Shown here piece by piece: positions 18,274 to 26,184 of a stretch of 64,000 bases of DNA (position 1 is its first letter; each line of letters opens with the position of its first letter). The position numbers and the translations under genes are program-made. Location of the stretch: assembly GCF_900143675.1 (NCBI RefSeq), contig NZ_FRFC01000005.1:1-64000 (forward strand), written 5' to 3'. The notes under the pieces were generated by a model. The model was not told the origin of the DNA. It searched no databases and saw only the letters and a program-made list of their open reading frames with translations. This DNA is from Candidatus Nitrosotalea sinensis (GTDB taxonomy: Archaea; Thermoproteota; Nitrososphaeria; Nitrososphaerales; Nitrosopumilaceae).

Positions 18274-18669
18274 ATGACTGTTGAAAGTGACATACTAGAA
18301 GAATTAAAGAAAATCAGGGAAGCAGTAACACCAAAACCCGCTCCACCTGCACCGCCAGCACCCAAGGGACTCGTTGCAGAGTTCAAAGACTTCATAGGAA
18401 AAGCAGGAGTTCTCGGACTAGCAATAGGTTTCATAATGGGAACTGTAATTGGAAGAGTCGTAACAGCTCTTGTACAGGATCTAATCATGCCAATCCCTAG
18501 TGCATTCATAGAAGGAGGAGATTGGAGAAAAGCATCAGTTACCATACCAGTAGGAAATGGTATGACTTTTGGAATAGGGGATTTCATAGGGGTGGTAATT
18601 GATTTTCTCATAATTGCCTTTGTCATCTTCATGATAGCAAAGTTTGGACGAAAGGCTGGCCTGAAATAG
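18274..18669 (+). CDS. mscL: Large-conductance mechanosensitive channel (MscL family)
   Basis: A 131-residue membrane protein. After an N-terminal helix (ILEELKKIREAV) and a Pro-rich linker (KPAPPAPPAPK) comes the MscL TM1 signature EFKDFIGKAGVLGLAIGFIMG with TVIGRVVTALVQDLIMPI, then a short periplasmic loop and TM2 (FIGVVIDFLIIAFVIFMIAKFG). It opens under membrane tension to release solutes during osmotic downshock. The N-terminal extension ahead of TM1 is unusual, since standard MscL starts directly with the amphipathic helix. A hairpin covers its stop codon. Confidence 0.88.
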   Translation: MTVESDILEELKKIREAVTPKPAPPAPPAPKGLVAEFKDFIGKAGVLGLAIGFIMGTVIGRVVTALVQDLIMPIPSAFIEGGDWRKASVTIPVGNGMTFGIGDFIGVVIDFLIIAFVIFMIAKFGRKAGLK

Positions 18670-18686
18670 GCTTTCACCTATTTTTT
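18664..18686 (+). terminator. Hairpin plus T-run after mscL
   Basis: AAATAGG (18664-18670), loop CTTTCA, CCTATTT (18677-18683), then further T residues. The stem includes the mscL stop codon. A likely terminator, since archaeal termination depends on the T-run. Confidence 0.55.
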
Positions 18687-18750
18687 CAACCATACTATCA
18701 AACCACCTTAAAGAAGACTGAAATATTGAATTGTTGCTTTATCTCGCATA

Positions 18751-19305
18751 ATGCTTCCAAGATTAGAATCAATAAAGCAAGCAAGAATCAAGATAGGATT
18801 GACTCAGCAAAAGCTTGCATCCCTTACTGGAGTTAGCACATCCATGATAAACCAAATTGAGTCTGGAAGGTGTCAGCCAAGTTATTCCACTGCTAGAAAG
18901 ATATTCGAAGTATTATGGTCACTAGATAGTCAGTCATCCACCAAGGCAGGAGACATATGCAGCAAAGATGTTGCAAAACTCAAATCTACAGATTCATTGC
19001 ATGATGCGATAAAAAAAATGCAAGAGTTATCCATAAGTCAAATACCAATATTTGAAGGGATAGAGGTAGTAGGTGTAATAACAGAAGATGGAATTGTAAA
19101 ACACATACTAGATAATGATGAAACAGAGAGAAAGAGAATCAAACTATCTGAAATAATGGAGCCAAGACCACCCATAGTGGATTACAATACTCCAGTCAAG
19201 ACACTAGTATCACTAATACGATATTCAAAATGTGTATTGGTATCAAGACAAAGTAAAATTGTAGGAATAATTACTGCATCAGACACTCTAAAGCTTGTGG
19301 ACTAG
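18751..19305 (+). CDS. HTH (XRE) regulator with paired CBS domains
   Basis: A 184-residue protein. Residues 5-60 are an XRE-type helix-turn-helix (ARIKIGLTQQKLASLTGVST, then MINQIESGRCQPSY). Residues 65-184 form two CBS repeats (AGDICSKDVAKLKSTDSLHDAI; VVGVITEDGIVKHI; PVKTLVSLIRYSKCVLVS; KIVGIITASDTLKL). The family (COG3620 type) couples DNA binding to adenosine-nucleotide sensing by the CBS pair; targets are unknown. It is monocistronic and converges with the epimerase gene. Confidence 0.88.
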   Translation: MLPRLESIKQARIKIGLTQQKLASLTGVSTSMINQIESGRCQPSYSTARKIFEVLWSLDSQSSTKAGDICSKDVAKLKSTDSLHDAIKKMQELSISQIPIFEGIEVVGVITEDGIVKHILDNDETERKRIKLSEIMEPRPPIVDYNTPVKTLVSLIRYSKCVLVSRQSKIVGIITASDTLKLVD

Positions 19306-19341
19306 CAGTTTAGCAAGTTAGAAAATAAGGACGTTTCCAGA

Positions 19342-19740
19342 TTATGATTTTGGGTGAGAACACAATTCGGCCAACACGCCGTTCAATGATTTTGGGTGCA
19401 TGAATATAATTTTCGTTCCCCGTGAACCAGGCCTTATTTCCCCAAGGAATCTTATTCCACATGTTTTCATTCTATCAACTTCTTTTTCTATTCCCTCAGT
19501 TTCCAGTGCAATGTGGTGCAATCCCTCTCCTTTTGTAGTCAGAAATTTTTTGATGGGGCTTGATTCTTTTGTTGCTTCCATTAATTCAATTCTAGAATTA
19601 TTCAAATGCAATATTGCTACTCTGACTCCTTCTGATTCTACAGTTTCAAATTCTACATCATGAATTGCTAATGCTTCTTTGTATTGTTTTACTGATTCGT
19701 CCAGATTATTTACTGCAATAGCAACATGATCAAGTCGCAT
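19342..19740 (-). CDS. mce: Methylmalonyl-CoA epimerase
   Basis: A 132-residue vicinal-oxygen-chelate protein that converts S- to R-methylmalonyl-CoA so the mutase can act. The two beta-alpha-beta-beta-beta repeats start at LDHVAIAVNNLDES and GLHHIALETEGIE; His4 of the first, His in GLHHIA and Glu in VLAELC are the expected metal ligands. I start at the ATG directly after the mutase stop (TAAAATG); the longer frame from 19773 would overlap the mutase. It is cotranscribed with the mutase large subunit and belongs to the 3HP/4HB cycle. Confidence 0.93.
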   Translation of the reverse strand: MRLDHVAIAVNNLDESVKQYKEALAIHDVEFETVESEGVRVAILHLNNSRIELMEATKESSPIKKFLTTKGEGLHHIALETEGIEKEVDRMKTCGIRFLGEIRPGSRGTKIIFMHPKSLNGVLAELCSHPKS

Positions 19741-19741
19741 T

Positions 19742-21319
19742 TTAGAAGGTCTCCTTTGGTTGGTATATTCCAAATACTCCCCTGAAAGTATTGCTTATTT
19801 CTCCCAGGGTAGCGTAATTTTTAACAGCATCCAGGATATAGGGCATGAGATTTTCGTCTTTGTCAGCAGCAGTTTTCATCTTTTCAAGAGCATGGCTAAC
19901 TTTTACATTGTCACGTGTGCTTCGTAGTTCTTTTAGCTGTTGGGTTTGTTGAGTTTGTATACTATCATCGATTTTCATAATTTCTGGTTTTTCTTTTGTA
20001 GGATCTGTGAATTTATTGACACCAACTATGACTCTTTCTTCTCCATCAATTTCCTTCTTTAGTCTGTAAGCATTTTGCCTAATTTCAGATTGGAAGAATC
20101 CTCGTTCAATTCCAACAAGTGATCCTCCCATCCTATCGATTTTTTTCAGGTACTTGTCGACTTCTGCTTCTATGACATCAGTCAAGTTTTCCACATAGTA
20201 AGAGCCTGCAAGAGGATCAACTGTCTTTGTTATTCCACTTTCATATCCAACTATTTGTTGTGTTCTCAAAGCTATTTTTACTGCAGCTTCTGTCGGTAGT
20301 GCAAGTGCTTCATCTTTTGAGTTAGTATGAAGAGACTGACATCCTCCAAGGACTGCAGCCATTGATTGGATTGCTACCCGGATGATATTATTATCAGGTT
20401 GCTGAGCTGTAAGAGATTCTCCACTTGTTTGAACATGGAATTTTAGCTGTATTGATCGTTTGTCTTTTGCATGGAATCTATCTTTCAAGATTTTAGCATA
20501 GATTCTTCGAGCAGCACGGAATTTAGCAATCTCTTCGAGAAACTCGCTAGTGCAACAGAAAAAGAAGGAAAGTCTTGGAGCAAATGCGTCTATTTTTAAT
20601 CCACGGTCAACACAAGTCTCAATGTACTCTATTGCGTTAGCAAGAGTAAAAGCAACTTCCTGTATTGCATTACAACCAGCTTCTCTCATGTGATATCCTG
20701 ATATTGATATTGGATACCATTGAGGAACTTTTTTTGAACAATATTCTATCATATCTCCAATGAGTCTCATGGATGGACGAGGTGGATAGATGTAGGTGTT
20801 TCTTGCAATGTATTCTTTTAGAATGTCATTTTGGGTAGTGCCTCTAAGTTGTTTGCTATCAACTCCTTGTTTTTCTCCAGTTGCAATATACAACGAAAGA
20901 AGAGTTGAAGCTGTGGAATTAATTGTCATAGAGGTACTAACTTTGTCAAGAGGAATGCCGTTAAAGCATTTCATCATATCTTTCAGTGATGTTATTGACA
21001 CTCCAACTTTGCCAACTTCACCTTCTGCGTGTGAATCATCAGCATCATATCCAATTTGTGTTGGCAAGTCAAATGCCATTGAAAGACCAGTCTGTCCCCT
21101 TTCAAGCAGATACTTGAATCGTTGATTTGTTTGTTCAGCAGTGCCAAAGCCAGTATATTGTCTCATAGTCCAGAGTCTGTCTCTATACATTCCAGGATGG
21201 ATTCCTCTAGTGTACGGATATTTCCCAGGCTCCTCACTCTTACTTTTTGGTTTTATTTTTGAATCGTAAAATCTCTTTACAGGAATATTTGAATCAGTCT
21301 TGATGGATTTGGGTTTCAT
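19742..21319 (-). CDS. mcmA1: Methylmalonyl-CoA mutase, catalytic (large) subunit
   Basis: A 525-residue TIM-barrel subunit of the split B12-dependent mutase that rearranges R-methylmalonyl-CoA to succinyl-CoA. YPYTRGIHPGMYRDRLWTMRQYTGFGTAE, the CoA-binding start, and GLSMAFDLPTQIGYDADD are hallmark segments (quoted in part). The C-terminal B12-binding domain is absent because it is encoded separately at 22346. It lies 2 nt from meaB and abuts mce, giving a meaB-mcmA1-mce operon, exactly the enzymes for one step of the 3HP/4HB cycle. Confidence 0.95.
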   Translation of the reverse strand: MKPKSIKTDSNIPVKRFYDSKIKPKSKSEEPGKYPYTRGIHPGMYRDRLWTMRQYTGFGTAEQTNQRFKYLLERGQTGLSMAFDLPTQIGYDADDSHAEGEVGKVGVSITSLKDMMKCFNGIPLDKVSTSMTINSTASTLLSLYIATGEKQGVDSKQLRGTTQNDILKEYIARNTYIYPPRPSMRLIGDMIEYCSKKVPQWYPISISGYHMREAGCNAIQEVAFTLANAIEYIETCVDRGLKIDAFAPRLSFFFCCTSEFLEEIAKFRAARRIYAKILKDRFHAKDKRSIQLKFHVQTSGESLTAQQPDNNIIRVAIQSMAAVLGGCQSLHTNSKDEALALPTEAAVKIALRTQQIVGYESGITKTVDPLAGSYYVENLTDVIEAEVDKYLKKIDRMGGSLVGIERGFFQSEIRQNAYRLKKEIDGEERVIVGVNKFTDPTKEKPEIMKIDDSIQTQQTQQLKELRSTRDNVKVSHALEKMKTAADKDENLMPYILDAVKNYATLGEISNTFRGVFGIYQPKETF

Positions 21320-21321
21320 TT

Positions 21322-22236
21322 CTATATTATCCCCTTGGTTATTTTATCTGCAGCCTCAAATGGATCAATTTTTTTTGATTGTAGCTTTTTCAAGTATGAA
21401 GCATATGACTTGTTTGAATCAAGCATTGTGGTAACTTTATTTTTAACATTATTTAAAACAATATCTCTGAGTTCTAAATCCAATTGTTGTTTTTCATCAG
21501 AGGTCTTTGTTTTTTGACGTATTTTCATCAGATCTTCTAGTTTTTTTGCAAACTCTGCAATACCTTTATTTGATTTTGTTGAGGTCATCATAACAATTGG
21601 GTTTTTTTCAGACATGCCAATAAAATCACGTACTGAATCAAAGAGTTGATTTGATCCAGGAAGATCACTTTTATTTATCAAATACACATCGCCGATTTCA
21701 GTCAAACCTGCTTTTATAGTTTGAATGTTATCACCAGTATTAGGATTAAAAACCACCACTGTAATGTCTGCAATTTTTTCAATATCCACCTCTGTTTGTC
21801 CTGCTCCCACACTTTCTATTATTATAGGATCAAATCCAGCATACTCTAAGATTCTGATACTATTTCGAAGTGAAGTGGAGACAGCCCCCGTTGCACCTCG
21901 TGAAGCCATACTTCTAATGTACGTGCCAGAATCAGTAGATTCAGTCATCCTTACCCGATCACCCAAGATTGCACCTCCCGTAATGTGACTTGTTGGATCT
22001 ATTGCAAGGACAGCAGTCTTGTATCCAAGCTTGTTTAGCTCCATACTCGTCTTGTTGATAAGAGTACTTTTTCCTGCCCCGGCAGGACCTGTTATACCAA
22101 TTTTCATAGATTTTCCAGAAGTACGAAAGATCTTTTTTATTATCAATTTTGCCTCTTTTTCATTATTTTCCACCATGGAGATAGCACGTGCTATTGCTCG
22201 TCTGTTTCCTTTCTTAAGTTCAGACACAATATCCAT
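21322..22236 (-). CDS. meaB: MeaB/ArgK-type GTPase, methylmalonyl-CoA mutase chaperone
   Basis: A 304-residue G3E-family GTPase that guards and reloads the cobalamin of methylmalonyl-CoA mutase. P-loop GPAGAGKST is at 50-58, SHITGGAILGDRVRM is the MeaB signature, ESVGAGQTE is the switch region and NKSD the base-specificity motif. The frame extends to 22308, but the extra 24 residues are unlike the family and a TATA-like TTTATTG lies about 26-30 nt before the ATG at 22236. First gene of the operon with the mutase subunit. Confidence 0.92.
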   Translation of the reverse strand: MDIVSELKKGNRRAIARAISMVENNEKEAKLIIKKIFRTSGKSMKIGITGPAGAGKSTLINKTSMELNKLGYKTAVLAIDPTSHITGGAILGDRVRMTESTDSGTYIRSMASRGATGAVSTSLRNSIRILEYAGFDPIIIESVGAGQTEVDIEKIADITVVVFNPNTGDNIQTIKAGLTEIGDVYLINKSDLPGSNQLFDSVRDFIGMSEKNPIVMMTSTKSNKGIAEFAKKLEDLMKIRQKTKTSDEKQQLDLELRDIVLNNVKNKVTTMLDSNKSYASYLKKLQSKKIDPFEAADKITKGII

Positions 22237-22314
22237 AGAAATTTCAAATAACAGATACACAATAAATCTTCTTGTTACAGTAGTCACGACAAAGAGGCAT
22301 CCATACAAATAAAG

Positions 22315-22324
22315 CTTTTAAAAG
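22315..22324 (+). promoter_or_regulatory. Palindromic TATA-like box before the small mutase gene
   Basis: CTTTTAAAAG is self-complementary and centred about 26 nt before the ATG at 22346. The leftward meaB start needs a different box near 22262-22272, so the divergent promoters are separate. Confidence 0.45.
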
Positions 22325-22345
22325 ACAAAATTTATCAAAAAATAC

Positions 22346-22765
22346 ATGTCACAAAAAACTCAAACAAAGAGGATTAGAATACTAGTTTCCAAGTTAGGAT
22401 TAGACGGTCATGATAGAGGGGCACTTGTTTTGTGCAGAGCATTTAGAGATGCTGGAATGGAAGTGATTTATTCTGGCTTGTTTGCCACTCCAGAGAGAAT
22501 AGCACAGATAGTTGAAGACGAAGACATTGATGTGGTAGCACTCAGTCTACTAAACGGTGCACATTTGACACTATTTCCTAGAGTTGCAAAAGCCATAAAA
22601 GACAAAGGGATTAACGATGTTCTTGTAATAGGTGGAGGAGTCATACCTGAAGATGATAAACCAAATCTTGAAAAATCCGGAGTTTTAGGAAATTTTGGAC
22701 CTGGAACCCCACTTCCAACAATAATTGATTTCATACAAACAAATCTTTCAAAAATAAAGAAATAA
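22346..22765 (+). CDS. mcmA2: Methylmalonyl-CoA mutase, B12-binding (small) subunit
   Basis: A 139-residue cobalamin-binding domain. DGHDRG at 20-25 is the D-x-H-x-x-G motif that ligates cobalt through His22; the SLLNGAH and VIGGGVIP loops complete the nucleotide-tail pocket. It partners the 525-residue catalytic subunit, encoded divergently 1 kb away. It converges with ilvC, with a 10-nt gap. Standalone small subunits are typical of archaeal mutases. Confidence 0.95.
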   Translation: MSQKTQTKRIRILVSKLGLDGHDRGALVLCRAFRDAGMEVIYSGLFATPERIAQIVEDEDIDVVALSLLNGAHLTLFPRVAKAIKDKGINDVLVIGGGVIPEDDKPNLEKSGVLGNFGPGTPLPTIIDFIQTNLSKIKK

Positions 22766-22775
22766 CGCCTTTATT

Positions 22776-23774
22776 CTATTCTGTAGAATCAGGCCACATC
22801 ATTTTACGCATGTTTTTACCAACTGTTTCTATTTGATGTGCCTCTATCTGTTTCATGAATCGGTCAAAAGAATTCTTTCCATTCTTTTGATAATCGGAAA
22901 TCCATTCTTGATTAAATGTACCATCCTGAATCATTTTTAATGCCTTTTTCATTTTTTCTTTTACACTAGCATCCATAACCATCGGGCCTCTTGTCAATCC
23001 ACCATATCTTGCAGTTTCACTTACTCTTCTATACATTCCAGCAACTCCATATCTCTGAATCATATCAACTATCAACTTTAATTCGTGTAAAACTTCAAAG
23101 TATGCAATTTCTGGTTGATATCCTGCTTCTACCAGTGTTTCAAAAGCATTCATTACCATAGAAGCAGATCCTCCACAAAGGTCTACCTGTTCTCCAAACC
23201 AATCAGTCTCCACCTCTTCTTTGAATGTAGTTTCGATAACTCCCGCACGTGTACTGCCCAAGCCTTTTGCAATTCCAAGTGTTCTTTCCCAGGCTTTTTT
23301 TGTATAATCTTGATACACTGCAACAATAGAAGGCGTTCCAAATCCTTGTTGGTAAGTTTCCCTGACCTTTGAACCAGGACCTTTTGGTGCAACCATAATT
23401 ATGTCAACATCCTTAGGTGCTTGTATCCAATTCCAATGAATTGCAGCAGCATGTGAAAATGAAAGTGCTTTTCCTGCCTTGAGATTGGGCCCTATCAGTT
23501 CCTTGTACACTTGGGCTTGCACCATATCAGGAATTAATATGTGAATAATGTCTGCCTGTTGACAAGCTTGGGGAATTGTCAACACCTTGTGTCCATCTTG
23601 TTGGGCCTTTTTCCAGCTTGGACCTGATTCTTGTAAACCGACTATAACATTAAGGCCAGAATCTTTGAGATTATTTGCCTGAGCATTTCCTTGTATACCA
23701 TAGCCAATTACTGCTATTGTTTGATTTTTTATCAGATCTAAATTAACATCAGAGTCTTTCCAAGTTTTTACCAT
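22776..23774 (-). CDS. ilvC: Ketol-acid reductoisomerase
   Basis: A 332-residue class I KARI of valine/isoleucine synthesis; it isomerises and reduces acetohydroxy acids with NAD(P)H and Mg. The Rossmann motif GYGIQGNAQ is near residue 24. FKEEVETDWFGEQVDLCGG carries the Asp and Glu metal ligands. The C-terminal knotted helical domain is complete (MIQRYGVAGMYRRVSETARYG). The ATG at 23774 gives the usual length; six extra residues from 23792 are unlikely. It looks monocistronic; other ilv genes are not in the window. Confidence 0.95.
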   Translation of the reverse strand: MVKTWKDSDVNLDLIKNQTIAVIGYGIQGNAQANNLKDSGLNVIVGLQESGPSWKKAQQDGHKVLTIPQACQQADIIHILIPDMVQAQVYKELIGPNLKAGKALSFSHAAAIHWNWIQAPKDVDIIMVAPKGPGSKVRETYQQGFGTPSIVAVYQDYTKKAWERTLGIAKGLGSTRAGVIETTFKEEVETDWFGEQVDLCGGSASMVMNAFETLVEAGYQPEIAYFEVLHELKLIVDMIQRYGVAGMYRRVSETARYGGLTRGPMVMDASVKEKMKKALKMIQDGTFNQEWISDYQKNGKNSFDRFMKQIEAHQIETVGKNMRKMMWPDSTE

Positions 23775-23843
23775 ACAATAGGCAGTAAACAAAGGAAATA
23801 AAAACGTACTATACTGGAAAGCAAAATTTTGATTGCCATGACA

Positions 23844-23963
23844 TCATATTGTAAGTTCTTTGCCGCATGAAACACACTTTACAATAACCAGGTCAGAGGA
23901 AATCCTGTCAAATTTTTTAGAACCACATGTAGGACACATTGGACATGCTCGGACTTTTTCCAT
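23844..23963 (-). CDS. Small zinc-ribbon protein
   Basis: A 39-residue reading frame that starts at an ATG and has Cys7, Cys10 and Cys13 (CPMCPTCG) and Cys30/Cys33 (CVSCG), the spacing of a two-knuckle zinc ribbon. Similar tiny zinc ribbons are common in these archaea. It lies between ilvC and a divergent dehydrogenase gene. Function unknown, perhaps a nucleic-acid or protein adaptor. The knuckle arrangement makes chance unlikely. Confidence 0.7.
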   Translation of the reverse strand: MEKVRACPMCPTCGSKKFDRISSDLVIVKCVSCGKELTI

Positions 23964-24092
23964 GTAATAAAATCAAGCATCATAAAGATATCAGTTTCCA
24001 TATGGATTTTGCATGACAGTAGATTCACAACATTTAGATCGTTGCGAATTATATCCAATAGAAAAAAATACTGTCAGATGGAAAAGAACTTG

Positions 24093-24950
24093 ATGAATAT
24101 CGGAATAATTGGTACTGGTCTTCTTGGAAGCGCTATTGCAAAGCGGCTTGTATCAACTCATAGCGTGTATGTGTATAACAGAACAAAAGAAAAGGCAAAG
24201 ATTCTAGAACAGTTCGGGATTCAAGTAGAAGACTCCCCAATGGCGCTAGCAGAGAAATGTGATTTTATTATAACAGTAGTAAAAGATGCTACAGCCTTAA
24301 AACAAGTAGCATTTGGGAAGAAGGGCATCATACATGGAAAACACAAGAAATTGATAGTAGCAGACATGAGCACAATAAATCCCATCTCATCAAGAAAGAT
24401 TGCCAAAGAATTTGCAGATAATGGAATTCCCATGGTTGATGCTCCAGTTATGGGCGGTCCAAATTTAGCAGAAAAAGGACAAATGATAGTCATGGTAGGA
24501 GGTAGAAAGAAAACCTATGAAAAAATCAAAAATGTCTTGGATTTAATTGGAGAAAAAACATTTCATTTAGGAGACAGTGGTTCTGGCCATGCAATGAAAA
24601 TAGCAATGAATTCTCAAATAGCATTACTTGCTCTTTCGATATCAGAAGGGATAATACTTGCAAGAAAATCAGGTCTTGATCCACTAACATTTCTTGAAGT
24701 GTTAAATTCAACATATTTCAAAACTGGAATGAGTAGCATAAAAGGACCAAAGATGGCAAAAGGAAACTTTGAGCCAAGTTTCTTTCTAGAGATGATGCAA
24801 AAAGATCTTGATGAAATTAATACAACTGCAAAAAAGGTAGGTGCAAAACTTCCAATGACTGATCTTGCAAATAAGATCTATCAAAATGCTGTCAAGAAGG
24901 GATTTGGGAATATCGATTATACTGGAATTTTATCATATCTTGAAAAATAG
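24093..24950 (+). CDS. 3-hydroxyisobutyrate dehydrogenase-family oxidoreductase
   Basis: A 285-residue beta-hydroxyacid dehydrogenase. The N-terminal NAD(P) motif is GIIGTGLLG; DAPVMGGP matches the substrate loop DAPVSGG; the catalytic Lys lies in GHAMKIAMN. Family members oxidise or reduce hydroxyisobutyrate, glyoxylate/succinic semialdehyde or tartronate semialdehyde, and the substrate cannot be set from sequence. In an organism running 3HP/4HB, a semialdehyde reductase role is possible. The frame extends to 24009 but the ATG at 24093 begins directly at the Rossmann strand; 24078 is an alternative. Confidence 0.85.
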   Translation: MNIGIIGTGLLGSAIAKRLVSTHSVYVYNRTKEKAKILEQFGIQVEDSPMALAEKCDFIITVVKDATALKQVAFGKKGIIHGKHKKLIVADMSTINPISSRKIAKEFADNGIPMVDAPVMGGPNLAEKGQMIVMVGGRKKTYEKIKNVLDLIGEKTFHLGDSGSGHAMKIAMNSQIALLALSISEGIILARKSGLDPLTFLEVLNSTYFKTGMSSIKGPKMAKGNFEPSFFLEMMQKDLDEINTTAKKVGAKLPMTDLANKIYQNAVKKGFGNIDYTGILSYLEK

Positions 24951-24954
24951 AAAA

Positions 24955-26184
24955 TTATTGTTCCTCAGGTGGTTTTATTTTTCTAAAACTAAAAAATATC
25001 CCAATGTCATATGCAATTTTTAACACGCCACCAAATACAAAAGGAGCAGAAAGCGATAATGCCGATATCACAAGTCCAATAAGTGAAGGACTTGTCGCTT
25101 GAGCAATGTTTCTTGAAGTGTTTGTAAATACAGCTGCAGGAATTCTTTCATCTTCGTTTACTACACCCATCAGATATGATTGCCTTGTTGGTACATCCAT
25201 TTGAGATAGGCTCATTCTTGCAAAGTATAACGACATTGCAATTGAAAAAGAAGGAGAAAATGCGAGAAGAATCAATAAGACATTTGATGGAATGTGTGTA
25301 AATACCATCGTATTGACCAGCCCTATCTTTGATGCAATTCTAGTTGATGCAATATATGATACAGCAGTCAATATTCCAGCAATGGTAAACACGTATGATA
25401 AAGTAGACAAGTCAGCTCCAAACCTAGTATAAAACCAAAATGAGACTATGCTTTGTATTACAAAACCACCTCCAAACGAATCTACTGCAAAAAGTAATGA
25501 CATTTTTCCGATTATTCCTTTTGATTTACTTGAAATATTTTTTAAAGATAGATTTGATTTTGGAGTTTGACTGCGTACTTCAATATTTTTTGAAAGTGTT
25601 AGATATATCGCAAGTGTAGCTATTGCACATGTGGCATATATAAGAAATAGAAATTTAATTGCACCAATTTCATCAAATCCATAATATTTTTGTAACAGAG
25701 ATGGTAAGCCAGACACCATTACACCTGCAGACATGGCAAATGTTCCAACAGAATTATAGATTGCAAAAATAGAATTTCGTTTTTTGACATCTTTTACAGT
25801 TTGAGGTAACAACGCCTGCTCCAAGGATAGAAATGCCCCAACTTCAGATCCAGTTACATTTATCGTTCCAACAAGAGCAGCGATTACCAGTGCAACATAA
25901 TTATCAGTGACAAAAAAGATTATGGCAGATACAATCATTAAAGCAGCATACAAAGCAAGAATTTTTTTTCTCCCAAATTTGTTTGCATATGCACTTGAAA
26001 AGAGATTAAAGAACACACTGTTGACAAGTGTGGCTGTAAGAACAAGACCAATCAGGATATCATTGAACCCAATTAATTTAAGATAAATCGCAAGTATTAC
26101 ACTTAGAAATCCATATGAGAATGTTCGTACAATTCTTGCTCCAAGCAAGAGTTTGCCGTCTTTAGAAATCCATTCAAGATTCAT
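24955..26184 (-). CDS. MFS transporter
   Basis: A 409-residue membrane protein with about 11-12 hydrophobic segments (YGFLSVILAIYLKLIGF, LVLTATLVNSVFFNLFSSAYA, the loop NKFGRKKIL, later VFTIAGILTAVSYIAS). The GRKK loop between TM2 and TM3 is the major facilitator signature. Substrate unknown; drug or metabolite efflux is usual for this layout. Its start directly abuts the metG stop, so it is probably cotranscribed with metG. Confidence 0.88.
   Translation of the reverse strand: MNLEWISKDGKLLLGARIVRTFSYGFLSVILAIYLKLIGFNDILIGLVLTATLVNSVFFNLFSSAYANKFGRKKILALYAALMIVSAIIFFVTDNYVALVIAALVGTINVTGSEVGAFLSLEQALLPQTVKDVKKRNSIFAIYNSVGTFAMSAGVMVSGLPSLLQKYYGFDEIGAIKFLFLIYATCAIATLAIYLTLSKNIEVRSQTPKSNLSLKNISSKSKGIIGKMSLLFAVDSFGGGFVIQSIVSFWFYTRFGADLSTLSYVFTIAGILTAVSYIASTRIASKIGLVNTMVFTHIPSNVLLILLAFSPSFSIAMSLYFARMSLSQMDVPTRQSYLMGVVNEDERIPAAVFTNTSRNIAQATSPSLIGLVISALSLSAPFVFGGVLKIAYDIGIFFSFRKIKPPEEQ

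Noticed and set aside
18159-18677. Minus-strand frame of 172 codons over mscL
   Set aside because: Antisense to tpiA and mscL; low-complexity product and no start context.
22773-22790. Hairpin ATTCTA-TTCTG-TAGAAT at the ilvC end
   Set aside because: It lies within the last ilvC codons and is only 6 bp of A/T-rich stem, so it is not distinguishable from chance.
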